A stretch of DNA of 64,000 nt, taken from the NCBI GenBank assembly GCA_025210525.1, contig JAOARP010000012.1:1-64000 (forward strand), read 5' to 3'. Positions 17,902-26,310 of the stretch are shown here, piece after piece. The notes under the pieces are model-generated. The model saw only the letters and a program-made list of their open reading frames with translations. It ran no database searches and was not told where the DNA came from. Origin of the DNA: Marinisporobacter sp. (lineage in GTDB: Bacteria; Bacillota; Clostridia; Peptostreptococcales; Thermotaleaceae). Position numbers and translations under genes: made by a program. Numbering within the stretch: position 1 is the first letter of the stretch; each line of letters starts with the position of its first letter.

Positions 17902-17925
17902 TAGAATCCTCGGTTCAATAATCTT

Positions 17926-17978
17926 AAATGGGGTAATGCAGTAACATATTTGTTATGAGCATTATCCTATTTATTTTT
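17926..17978 (+). terminator. Terminator after lacI copy 1
   Basis: AAATGGGGTAATGC pairs with GCATTATCCTATTT around an inner AGTAACA/TGTTATG stem. A T-rich tail follows. It is a diverged copy of the hairpins at 5860 and 19,319. Confidence 0.85.
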
Positions 17979-18069
17979 TAATAATATTTTCAGTATTTAA
18001 AGAATGAGAAGAAAAAAATATAAGGGAAAAATAAATAAATATAAATAAAATTTAAAATAAAACAAGTAT

Positions 18070-18112
18070 TTGTAACATTTAAAAATGTTTGGTATAATAT
18101 TATCAAACATAA
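18070..18112 (+). promoter_or_regulatory. Promoter (duplicate) upstream of iolG copy 2, with candidate LacI operator
   Basis: TTGTAA (18,070-18,075), a 17-base spacer and TATAAT (18,093-18,098) make a near-consensus housekeeping promoter. GTTTGGTA and TATCAAAC form an imperfect dyad over the -10 box. The block closely matches the promoter of lacI copy 2 at 19,515 but now precedes the iolE scar and iolG copy 2. Confidence 0.75.
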
Positions 18113-18200
18113 AAGGATTTTTAAATAATTACATAGAAAAAGTTTGAAAAGGAATGAAAGGAAGTTTGCATATAGTATGCAGGAAAAGGTTTTCAAACAC

Positions 18201-18260
18201 CATGTAATTAAAATACTAGAAGAAGAAAAAAGGTCTTTCTTAAAAAGGCGTTAAGGAAGG
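18201..18260 (+). pseudogene. Scar of iolE upstream of iolG copy 2
   Basis: About 60 bases match iolE positions 4556-4614 at roughly 80 percent identity by eye (for example GGTCTTTCTTAAAA is shared). Immediately after them, 18,261-18,290 matches the iolE-iolG gap at about 4800-4829. The rest of iolE is missing. This shows that an iolE-iolG block was copied and then internally deleted. Confidence 0.85.
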
Positions 18261-18290
18261 ACAAATTTATAAGAAAAGGGGAAATTCAAT

Positions 18291-19295
18291 ATGGACAAAA
18301 GAATGAAAGTAGGTATTATTGGAGCAGGAAGAATTGGTAAGGTTCATTCTCAAAGTATTATGAACCATATTCCAGAAGTAGAAATTAAAGCAATATCTGA
18401 TGTATATGTACAGGCTGCAAAGGAATGGGCAGAAAAAATGGGTATTCCTACAGCAACAGATGACTATAAAGAGATTTTGAATGACCCTGAAATTGATGCA
18501 GTATTGATTTGTTCTTCAACAGATACACATGCACAAATTTCTATTGAAGCAGCACAAGCAGGAAAGCATATTTTCTGTGAAAAGCCAGTAGATTTATCTG
18601 TAGAAAAAGTGGAAGCAGTACTTGAAGAAGTGAAAAAAGCAGGGGTGAAGTTCCAAGTAGGATTCAATAGAAGATTTGACCATAACTTTAGTAAAGTAAA
18701 AGAATTGATAAATGCAGGGAAAGTAGGAGATCTTCATATTGTGAAGATCACTTCAAGAGATCCTGAACCACCAGCACCAGAATATGTAAAGGTTTCTGGA
18801 GGAATGTTCTTAGACATGACTATTCATGACTTTGACATGGCAAGATTTTTAGTGGGTAGTGAAGTAGAAGAAGTATATGTATCAGCAGCTGTAAGAGTAG
18901 ACCCTGCAATTGGTGAAGCTGGAGATGTAGATACAGCAGTGATCAATCTAAAATTTGCTGATGGAACTATTGTTGTAATTGACAATAGTAGAAAAGCAGC
19001 ATATGGATACGATCAAAGAGTAGAAGTATTTGGATCAAAAGGAAAAATAGAAGTAGCCAACGATACACCATCTACTGCAATCCTTAGTACAGAAGAAGGG
19101 GTATTTAGTGATAAGCCTAAATATTTCTTCCTAGAAAGATATATGGATTCCTTCGTTGATGAAATGAAACAATTCATGGATGCTGTATTAAATGAAAAGG
19201 AGGTACCTGTTACAGGTATAGATGGATTAAAACCAGTACTAATCGGCTTAGCTGTAAAGGAATCAGTAAGAACAGGAGCACCTGTTAAATTATAA
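18291..19295 (+). CDS. iolG: Inositol 2-dehydrogenase, copy 2
   Basis: The 334-residue product is nearly identical to the copy at 4830. I count about 14 substitutions, several clustered at PAPPPAEY/PEPPAPEY. The NAD motif GIIGAGRIGKVH, EKPVD lysine and DMTIHDFDM segment are intact, so it should be active. It has its own promoter at 18,070 and terminator at 19,319, separate from the main iol operon. The ribosome binding site AAAAGGGGAAA is the one carried over from copy 1. It lies between two LacI-family genes. Confidence 0.93.
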   Translation: MDKRMKVGIIGAGRIGKVHSQSIMNHIPEVEIKAISDVYVQAAKEWAEKMGIPTATDDYKEILNDPEIDAVLICSSTDTHAQISIEAAQAGKHIFCEKPVDLSVEKVEAVLEEVKKAGVKFQVGFNRRFDHNFSKVKELINAGKVGDLHIVKITSRDPEPPAPEYVKVSGGMFLDMTIHDFDMARFLVGSEVEEVYVSAAVRVDPAIGEAGDVDTAVINLKFADGTIVVIDNSRKAAYGYDQRVEVFGSKGKIEVANDTPSTAILSTEEGVFSDKPKYFFLERYMDSFVDEMKQFMDAVLNEKEVPVTGIDGLKPVLIGLAVKESVRTGAPVKL

Positions 19296-19318
19296 AAAAT
19301 TTGTGAACTATTAATAAT

Positions 19319-19372
19319 AATAGGGTGATGCAGTAGCATATTTTGCTATGAGCATGACCCTATTTATTTTTA
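19319..19372 (+). terminator. Terminator after iolG copy 2
   Basis: AATAGGGTGATGC pairs with GCATGACCCTATT around an inner AGTAGCA/TGCTATG stem, with a T-rich tail. It is the third member of this hairpin set and closely matches the one at 5860. Confidence 0.9.
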
Positions 19373-19514
19373 ACATAGGATTGTTTCTCTAGTATTTATA
19401 TAAAGCTGTAAGAAAATACATTAGATGGATTGAACTTTCAATGTTTAGAAGATGAGAAAAAATTCTACAAGGAAAGATAAGGAATAGAAACAAAAGTTAA
19501 AATAAAATAAATAT

Positions 19515-19551
19515 TTGTAACACTTAAAAGCCTTTGGTATAATGGTATCAA
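19515..19551 (+). promoter_or_regulatory. Promoter of lacI copy 2 with candidate operator
   Basis: TTGTAA (19,515-19,520), a 17-base spacer and TATAAT (19,538-19,543) form the promoter. TTTGGTAT and GTATCAAA form an imperfect dyad centred on the -10 box, a plausible autoregulatory LacI site. Confidence 0.75.
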
Positions 19552-19575
19552 ACATAGAATGATTGGAGAATAGTC

Positions 19576-20589
19576 ATGAGTGTAACCATTAAAGATATTG
19601 CAAAAAAATTAGGGATTTCTTATACAACGGTTTCTCGTGCTTTAAATAGAAAACCTCAAGTTAATGAGGAAACTATGGAAAAAATCATTGAAGAAGCAAA
19701 AAAAATGGGTTATCAACCGAATGCCCTTGCTAGGGGACTGGTGAAAAAATATACGAAAACGCTAGGCTTAATCATTCCAGACATTACAAACCCTTATTTT
19801 CCAGAAATAGCAAGGGGCGTTGAAGATGCTGCTAGAAAAGAAGGATATAATGTATTACTGTGTAATACCAATTGGGATCAAGCTCAAGAAGAAGCTTATT
19901 TAAAAATTCTTCAAGAAAAAAGAGTAGATGGAATCATTATGAAAGCAGTACTCGATAATGATGAAAATTTATTTCATCATATGAATACGCCATTAGTATT
20001 ATTAAATAGTCGTTCTCATGAAGGAAACTATAATTATGTAGAAATAGATAATGTACGAGGAGGATTTTTAGCTGCAGAGCATTTGATTCAATCAGGATAT
20101 AAAAGAATTGGTTTTATTGGAGGAACAACTAGATCATACTCTAACAATCAGAGAATGGAAGGGTATAAATTAGCCCTTAAAAGATATCATTATCCAGTAG
20201 ATGAAGGGATTATTCTTAATGGTGAATTCAATACGAAAAGTGGATATGATCTTATGAAGAAGTTATTAAAGCTAAAAAATCCACCAGATGCCATATTTGC
20301 AGGAAATGATGTGATTGCTCTTGGTGCTTTATATTGTGTACAAGAAGCAAAATTAAATATTCCTGAAGATTTTGGCGTTGTGGGCTTTGATCATGTAGAT
20401 TTTGCAAAAATTCCTCAGATACAATTATCTACGATTAAACAGCCTAAATATTATATGGCAAAGCAGGCGTTAGATATATTAATGAAGGAAATAAAAAATA
20501 AAGATATAAAAGTGAATAATAAAATGGTTATAGAGCCACAATTAATCATTGGAAAAACTACAAAGAATACGGATATAAAAGCAGTGTAG
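19576..20589 (+). CDS. LacI-family transcriptional regulator, copy 2
   Basis: The 337-residue regulator has the LacI DNA-binding domain (VTIKDIAKKLGISYTTVSRAL), hinge PNALARGLVKK and a sugar-binding-type effector domain (LGLIIPDITNPYFPEIARG, IFAGNDVIALGALY, VGFDHVDFAKIPQIQLSTI). It is the better-conserved of the two LacI copies. Its location at the end of the inositol region suggests control of inositol or sugar uptake genes. GGAGAATAGTC precedes the ATG. A bidirectional terminator follows. Confidence 0.92.
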   Translation: MSVTIKDIAKKLGISYTTVSRALNRKPQVNEETMEKIIEEAKKMGYQPNALARGLVKKYTKTLGLIIPDITNPYFPEIARGVEDAARKEGYNVLLCNTNWDQAQEEAYLKILQEKRVDGIIMKAVLDNDENLFHHMNTPLVLLNSRSHEGNYNYVEIDNVRGGFLAAEHLIQSGYKRIGFIGGTTRSYSNNQRMEGYKLALKRYHYPVDEGIILNGEFNTKSGYDLMKKLLKLKNPPDAIFAGNDVIALGALYCVQEAKLNIPEDFGVVGFDHVDFAKIPQIQLSTIKQPKYYMAKQALDILMKEIKNKDIKVNNKMVIEPQLIIGKTTKNTDIKAV

Positions 20590-20734
20590 GTATAAATTTT
20601 TAGATAAAGAGAGTAAATTTACTTAAAGTGGTTGAATAAATGTAATTTATGGTATAAAATCATAAATTATGCATTATAATGAATAATAAGGCTTAGAATG
20701 ATAGGGATTAACTGATTCTATAATTATTTTTCTT

Positions 20735-20774
20735 GACACCTAAAGGGTGTCCTCTTTTTTTGCAAAAAAAGAGG
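20735..20774. terminator. Bidirectional terminator between lacI copy 2 and the GerMN gene
   Basis: CCTCTTTTTTT pairs with AAAAAAAGAGG around GC. It is preceded by a small ACACC/GGGTGT hairpin. It serves convergent genes on both strands. Confidence 0.85.
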
Positions 20775-20814
20775 AAGGACATTGTGTATTCCTTACTCTA
20801 GTGTTTTAAGTTGA

Positions 20815-22119
20815 TTATTCTGTTTCAGGATTAATAAATGACGGTTGCTGGATTGGATAGGATAAATCCATACCTCCTAAATTACTTAAAGGGTTACCTT
20901 CTACAAGAATTTTTACTTGATCAATCCCTTCAATACTAGTAAAACTATAAACAATAGCATCAACCATCATTCTTTGTAGGTCTATTCGATCCTTATAGCT
21001 AGATAAAAATTCTTTATTAAAATTTAACGTAAGAAGATTATTATTTTGTACAGAATCTATAAGGGCTACCTTTTGAGGAATTGGAGCTACTAAATTTTTT
21101 TGTGAATGATTATTTACCGTTGCATTTTTCAATCCATCGATCATACTTTCAATGATAGGCTTCTCAGAAGGAGCCATATTGATTGGAAGCAATAATATTC
21201 TTTTTTGATCTATGTCTTGTCCTAGATAAACTTTTGGGGAAGTTCCTTTTGGATAAATATCTTTTGTAGTATGACCATAGAAGAAATTATCAGATTCTCT
21301 TCTATTGACGAAGAATTTCACCTCATCAATTCCCTCTATAGAAGTAAGGGAATAGACAAAGCTGTCAAGGGCAAAGGTTCCTATTTTTTGATCTGTGTTA
21401 TAATTTCCTAATTCCTTTGGTAAATATACGAGAACTCTATTTCTTTGAACTCGGAGCTTGATATTATTTGGAATAGGAGAAATAAAACCAAAGGTACTTG
21501 ATCCACTATGAAGGTTTTTGATGGTTGTACCTAAGGGGGTACGCGTGTACTTTACAAATCTTGTGATAGGTACAAGATATTCCTGAGCTGTATCAGGGAA
21601 ATACAAGGTTAATCCCATCATGCCAGGGGGCAGTGCATTGGTTGAAGGAATATATTTAGAAAAATGGATATATGCTACTTCTAATTTTAGTGGAGATATA
21701 TCCTTTAGTATTTCTGCTGTAGAATAAAGCTTTAAGGTATAATCTCCATCAGAAAGATCAAGGTTTTCTTTTGATAGATTCAAAGTGTAGATGATTTTAC
21801 CATCTTCATTAGAAGTATTTTGAATGAGCTTAGAAGCATCTACTGTGGAGAGCTTTTCTTTTCCTTTCATAATGTCTAAAAGAAAAGAAGAGGATAAATC
21901 AGAAGATAATTTTTCAGGAGCATTTGTTTCAATCTCAAAATCTATAAGAGAAGGATTACTCAAAGGGTTATCGATAGAAGACTTATAAGAGAAAGTATTC
22001 TTTTGAGTAGATAGATCAAATGATAAAGATGGTAGAGATAGATCTAGATTTAAGGGCATACCTAGAGCAGTAATACAAATAATAACTACGATGAAAAAAT
22101 TAAAAATTGCCTTTCTCAT
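20815..22119 (-). CDS. Double GerMN-domain protein (sporulation/germination type)
   Basis: This 434-residue protein has an N-terminal hydrophobic anchor or signal (FNFFIVVIICITALGMPL) and two GerMN-like domains, around residues 175-285 and 305-420. Each ends with the repeated pattern VYSLTSIEGIDEVKFFV / VYSFTSIEGIDQVKILVEG. GerMN domains occur in GerM and other exported sporulation proteins. The region between the anchor and the first domain is not recognised. AAGGAGTGATTCC precedes the ATG. It is divergent from rlmD and unrelated to the inositol genes. Confidence 0.85.
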   Translation of the reverse strand: MRKAIFNFFIVVIICITALGMPLNLDLSLPSLSFDLSTQKNTFSYKSSIDNPLSNPSLIDFEIETNAPEKLSSDLSSSFLLDIMKGKEKLSTVDASKLIQNTSNEDGKIIYTLNLSKENLDLSDGDYTLKLYSTAEILKDISPLKLEVAYIHFSKYIPSTNALPPGMMGLTLYFPDTAQEYLVPITRFVKYTRTPLGTTIKNLHSGSSTFGFISPIPNNIKLRVQRNRVLVYLPKELGNYNTDQKIGTFALDSFVYSLTSIEGIDEVKFFVNRRESDNFFYGHTTKDIYPKGTSPKVYLGQDIDQKRILLLPINMAPSEKPIIESMIDGLKNATVNNHSQKNLVAPIPQKVALIDSVQNNNLLTLNFNKEFLSSYKDRIDLQRMMVDAIVYSFTSIEGIDQVKILVEGNPLSNLGGMDLSYPIQQPSFINPETE

Positions 22120-22263
22120 GGAATCACTCCTTTGTATGTTGAAAACTGTCTAAAAAATAGCTTATAATACCATTATAAGTGATTTACATAAAAGGGAAAA
22201 GAAATAGATTACGACAAAATATGAAAAAATTTGATAAAATAATAAAATTAAGGAGTAAAGTCG

Positions 22264-23631
22264 ATGAAAAATGTAAAAAAAGATGAAATTTATTTATTAA
22301 AGATAGAAGATTTAGGACATAATGGAGAGGGCATTGGCAAAATAGATGGTTTTACAGTTTTTGCTGATGGAGGAGTACCAGGAGATGAAGTAAAGGTGAA
22401 AATCACCCTTGTCAAAAAAAATTATGCTATAGGAAAGATTATAAAGCTAGAAAAACCATCGAGTGATCGTATAGAGCCTATTTGTGAAGTTGCCAATATT
22501 TGTGGAGGCTGTCAAACCCAGCATATTGATTATTTAGCACAACTAAGATTAAAAACAAATAGGGTAAGAGCAAATATTGAAAGAATAGGAAAGCTTCAAG
22601 ATGTTACCATTCATGATACATTAGGAATGAATAATCCTTATCATTATAGAAATAAAGCCCAGTTTCCCATAGGGACAGAAAATAATGAAGCCATCATTGG
22701 ATTTTATAAAAGAAAGACCCATCATATTGTAAATATGGAGACTTGTCATATACAACATGAAACCAATGATCAAATTACAAAAATTGTAAGGGAATATATC
22801 AATACATATAAAATATCTACCTATGATGAAAAAACAGGAAAAGGACTTTTTAGACATGTCTTAACAAAGGTAGGGTTTCATACAGGAGAAATTATGGTGG
22901 TACTTATTACAAATGGACAAGAAATCCCCCATAAAGAAGAATTAATCAAAAATCTTTTAGAAGAAGTGCCAGAAATTAAAAGCATTGTACAAAATATCAA
23001 TAAGAAAAAGACAAATGCTATATTGGGAAGAGAATGTATTACCCTTTATGGAGAAGAAAAAATCGTAGATTATATTGGGAATTTAAAGTTTAATATTTCT
23101 CCCTTATCCTTTTTCCAAGTAAACCCTACCCAAACAAAGGTATTATATGAAAAGGCATTAGAATATGCAGATTTAACAGGAGAAGAAACGGTTTATGATA
23201 TTTACTGTGGTATAGGAACTATTTCTCTATTCTTAGCTCAGATAGCAAAAAAAGTATACGGTATCGAAATCGTAGAAGCTGCTATAAAGGATGCTAAGGA
23301 AAATGCAAGAATTAATGACATTGACAATGCAGAATTTTTTGTAGGAGCAGCAGAAGAGGTAGTGCCAAAGCTTTATAAAAAAGGCATCCGAGCAGATGTA
23401 GTCGTAGTAGATCCACCAAGAAAAGGGTGTGATGAATTAGTACTCGATACCATTGTAAAGATGAATCCAAAGAGAGTGGTATATGTTTCTTGTAATCCAT
23501 CAACATTAGCTCGTGATTTAAAATATCTTGATGAATTTGGGTATAAAACAGAAGAAGTACAGCCTGTGGATATGTTTCCTCATACAGGGCATGTGGAGAC
23601 TGTGGTAAAGCTACATCGAAAAGAGAAGTAA
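22264..23631 (+). CDS. rlmD: 23S rRNA (uracil-C5)-methyltransferase, RlmD/RumA family
   Basis: This 455-residue enzyme methylates a uracil of rRNA (or tRNA in some relatives) at C5. An N-terminal TRAM domain (residues about 5-60) is followed by an iron-sulfur cysteine set (C74, C80, C83 in CEVANICGGCQ, plus the Cys in METCHIQ). A SAM-binding fold with YDIYCGIGTISLFL, VDPPRKGCDEL and the catalytic cysteine of VSCNPSTLARD completes it. The last codons cross the attachment site of the integrated element, so the final four residues (RKEK) come from the element. The original chromosomal end appears to be preserved at 34,203-34,238. Confidence 0.94.
   Translation: MKNVKKDEIYLLKIEDLGHNGEGIGKIDGFTVFADGGVPGDEVKVKITLVKKNYAIGKIIKLEKPSSDRIEPICEVANICGGCQTQHIDYLAQLRLKTNRVRANIERIGKLQDVTIHDTLGMNNPYHYRNKAQFPIGTENNEAIIGFYKRKTHHIVNMETCHIQHETNDQITKIVREYINTYKISTYDEKTGKGLFRHVLTKVGFHTGEIMVVLITNGQEIPHKEELIKNLLEEVPEIKSIVQNINKKKTNAILGRECITLYGEEKIVDYIGNLKFNISPLSFFQVNPTQTKVLYEKALEYADLTGEETVYDIYCGIGTISLFLAQIAKKVYGIEIVEAAIKDAKENARINDIDNAEFFVGAAEEVVPKLYKKGIRADVVVVDPPRKGCDELVLDTIVKMNPKRVVYVSCNPSTLARDLKYLDEFGYKTEEVQPVDMFPHTGHVETVVKLHRKEK
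23590..23616. repeat. Left attachment site (attL) of the integrated element, in rlmD
   Basis: A 27-base sequence beginning CATGTGGAGACTGTGG is repeated exactly at 34,203-34,229. It encodes HVETVVKLH near the end of rlmD. Confidence 0.92.
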
Positions 23632-24303
23632 TATTCGCTGAGTTTCTGTTAAAAACAAGGCTTTTCATGTTTTCAACAGATATAGTTAATTATCGCAATA
23701 AGCATCTGAAAGAGGAGATTGTTGTTAGGTTGGGGTTTAGGATTTAAATGTAGGGATATAAGAAAGTGAAAGTATAAGTGAATATCTATATGTTATAAGG
23801 GGCATCTGTCGAAAGATAGATGTCTTTTGTATATTTATATTGTTGAATTTAATTGTAAAATTAATGGGTAAATTACAATTTTTAGAAGGAACGATAGGGA
23901 AGTGTGTTGAAGTAATATGATTAGAATAAAAAAGGATATTTATTAAGTAAGATCATGCAATTAAGAAATTACTAAAATAAAAGAGCTGTTTTAGAGTAAA
24001 TTGAAGAAAATAAATAAAATTTAAAAGTGAATGTGACCCGCTGTTTACCCTTCACAGTAAGGGGGAGGAAGTTTCATCATACTTTATGAAATGTATCAAA
24101 AGGCACTAAAAAATAAGTAAAAATGGATGAAACAACATATTTACCAACATATGAATTAAATGAGATGTAATTAAATAATTTTAAATTACAAGATTATGAA
24201 ATATGGTTAATAATCTTACATATATTTGTATTTTAAAACACTTTTTAAGGATATTAGAATAAGCACATATATGTACGATTGTTCGGAAAAGGGAGATGTA
24301 ATT
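23632..24303. other. Left end of the element, no convincing gene
   Basis: I see no full gene here. A hairpin with a T-run at 23,801-23,830 (GGCATCTGTC/GATAGATGTC, then TTTTG) looks like a terminator. Short open frames such as MYQKALKNK may be decayed remains. If the element were circular, the recombinase frame would read on from the repeat into this region as far as 23,747. Confidence 0.5.
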
Positions 24304-26310
24304 ATGTATATTGATGAGATAACAATAAAAAACTTCAGACTTTTGAAAAATTCTACCCTGAATTTTAAGGATGATATTTGTATGATGATTGGTAGAAATA
24401 ACAGCGGCAAGACCTCTTTTCTAGTTCTGTTTGAGAAATTCTATAAAGGTGTTGGTTTTGATTATAATGATTTTTCAATGTCACTAAGAAAACATATAAA
24501 TTCTATAGATGAAGAAACAAATGTGTCACAATTATCTATACAATTAAGATTAGAAATTGTTTATGATTCTACAGATGATTTGTGCGATTTATCAGAGTTT
24601 ATATTGGATTTGGATCCTCAATGTAATAGAGTCAATATACTCTTTGAGTGCAGTATAAATAAAAGAAAACTTCTTGAATCTATTAATAGCAATAAAAAAA
24701 TTTCTAGAGAAAAGTTCATTAAGAAATATATTTCTTCATTCTTGGAAAGAAAGATATATATATATGAAAGCAAAAACGATTTAAAACCTGAGAATAAAGA
24801 TAAATTAATACAAAAAGATTTGGATTCAGTTAAGAAACTTATTGATTTTGAAATTATTCATGCTAAAAGAAGTGTTTCAAGTTCTGAGGAAAAAACTAGT
24901 AAAAAAGTTCTTTCATCTTTAACAACAAAATATTTTAATGATAATAATATAAATAGTCCAGATAAATTTGAAACAATTAATGCAATTATTGCTGATATGG
25001 ATAACCAATTAAGCGAGACATATAAAGTGTTTTTTAAGAATTTTCTTAAGAACTCACAAGAATTTCTTAATCTTGATGAGTTAAAAATAATATCAAATCT
25101 TAGAGCTTCAGAAATTGTAAATGATTCTTCAGAAGTGATTTATGGTGATAGTAAAGAGTATTTACCTGAGTATCTTAATGGTCTAGGGTATATGAATATT
25201 TTATATTTACTATTGACAATTGAAATAAAGAAAACAGTTTTTAATAGAAACAATAAAGATATAAAACTATTGTTTATTGAAGAGCCAGAAGCTCATACTC
25301 ATCCACAATTACAATATATTTTTGCAAGGAAAATTGATGATTTATTAAAAGATATAAACGGTCTACAAACAATAATAACTACCCACTCTCCACATATTGT
25401 ATCAAATAGTCAATTTGAAAATATTAGATATTTGTTGCGTTTTGAAGAGGAAGATGGAAGTGAAAACATTATAATTAAAAATTTTCATAATGAATTAAGT
25501 TTGAAATATACTGAAGCAACAGAATTTCAATTTATAAAGCAATATTTATCTATAGAGGCAGCAGAATTGTTTTTTGCTAATAAAATAATATTTATCGAAG
25601 GTACTTCAGAAAATATGTTAATGCCATACTTTATCTCAAAATTTGATGAAATAAATATTAAATTAGAAGAAGAAAGAGTAAAAAATAAACAGAAAGAAGA
25701 GTTTGAATATAAGCCATTAGCATCTCAAAATATATCTATATTACAGGTTGGTGCTAATGCTAAAGTATTTAGGCATTTTCTGGAGTTTCTCGATATAAAA
25801 ACTCTTGTTATAACAGATATAGATACAACTAAACTTGATATCAGTGCTACAGGTAGAAAGAGTTATCCGGCTTGTGCAGTTAATGATTCACCAGTATCGA
25901 CAAGTAATGAAACAATTAAATATTATTTTAATGCACCAAGTTTTACAGAAAAGAGATCAGATTATGATGAATGGTTTAAAAAAATAATTAACTTGGATAT
26001 TCAAGGAGTATCGAATAATGTTAAAGTCTTTTACCAGAAAGAAGAAGATGGTTATCATGCTAGGAGTTTTGAAGATTCTTTTATTAAAAAAAATTATGAC
26101 TTGTTAAGATCAAACATTGAAAATATTAGGGGACTAAAATGTAAAGATAAATTGGAGAGTGAAACGGATGTCTATGAGTTGACTAAAGCTATCATAGATA
26201 AAAAGTCAGATTTTGCTGCATCTCTTTTGTTTTTAGTACATACAGATGATAGTGTTGAGTGGAAAACACCTTCTTATATTAAGGAGGGATTAGAATGGAT
26301 TCAAAAGTAA
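24304..26310 (+). CDS. gajA: OLD-family ATPase-TOPRIM endonuclease, Gabija GajA-like
   Basis: This 668-residue protein has an SMC-like ATPase head with Walker A GRNNSGKTS at residues 30-38, a Walker B/signature region LLFIEEPEAHTHPQLQ near 322 and TTHSPH after it. A TOPRIM nuclease domain follows, with the glutamate in KIIFIEGTSENMLMPYF and the Asp pair in LVITDIDTTK. In Gabija systems GajA is a nucleotide-regulated DNA nicking enzyme acting with GajB against phage. It is longer than the first-described GajA (about 580 residues). The start at 24,304 follows AAAGGGAG and gives MYIDEITIKNFR, as in relatives. It overlaps gajB by 16 bases. Confidence 0.87.
   Translation: MYIDEITIKNFRLLKNSTLNFKDDICMMIGRNNSGKTSFLVLFEKFYKGVGFDYNDFSMSLRKHINSIDEETNVSQLSIQLRLEIVYDSTDDLCDLSEFILDLDPQCNRVNILFECSINKRKLLESINSNKKISREKFIKKYISSFLERKIYIYESKNDLKPENKDKLIQKDLDSVKKLIDFEIIHAKRSVSSSEEKTSKKVLSSLTTKYFNDNNINSPDKFETINAIIADMDNQLSETYKVFFKNFLKNSQEFLNLDELKIISNLRASEIVNDSSEVIYGDSKEYLPEYLNGLGYMNILYLLLTIEIKKTVFNRNNKDIKLLFIEEPEAHTHPQLQYIFARKIDDLLKDINGLQTIITTHSPHIVSNSQFENIRYLLRFEEEDGSENIIIKNFHNELSLKYTEATEFQFIKQYLSIEAAELFFANKIIFIEGTSENMLMPYFISKFDEINIKLEEERVKNKQKEEFEYKPLASQNISILQVGANAKVFRHFLEFLDIKTLVITDIDTTKLDISATGRKSYPACAVNDSPVSTSNETIKYYFNAPSFTEKRSDYDEWFKKIINLDIQGVSNNVKVFYQKEEDGYHARSFEDSFIKKNYDLLRSNIENIRGLKCKDKLESETDVYELTKAIIDKKSDFAASLLFLVHTDDSVEWKTPSYIKEGLEWIQK

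Noticed and set aside
20735-20774. Insertion-sequence end
   Set aside because: The inverted repeat is a T-run-flanked terminator between convergent genes, and no transposase is nearby.
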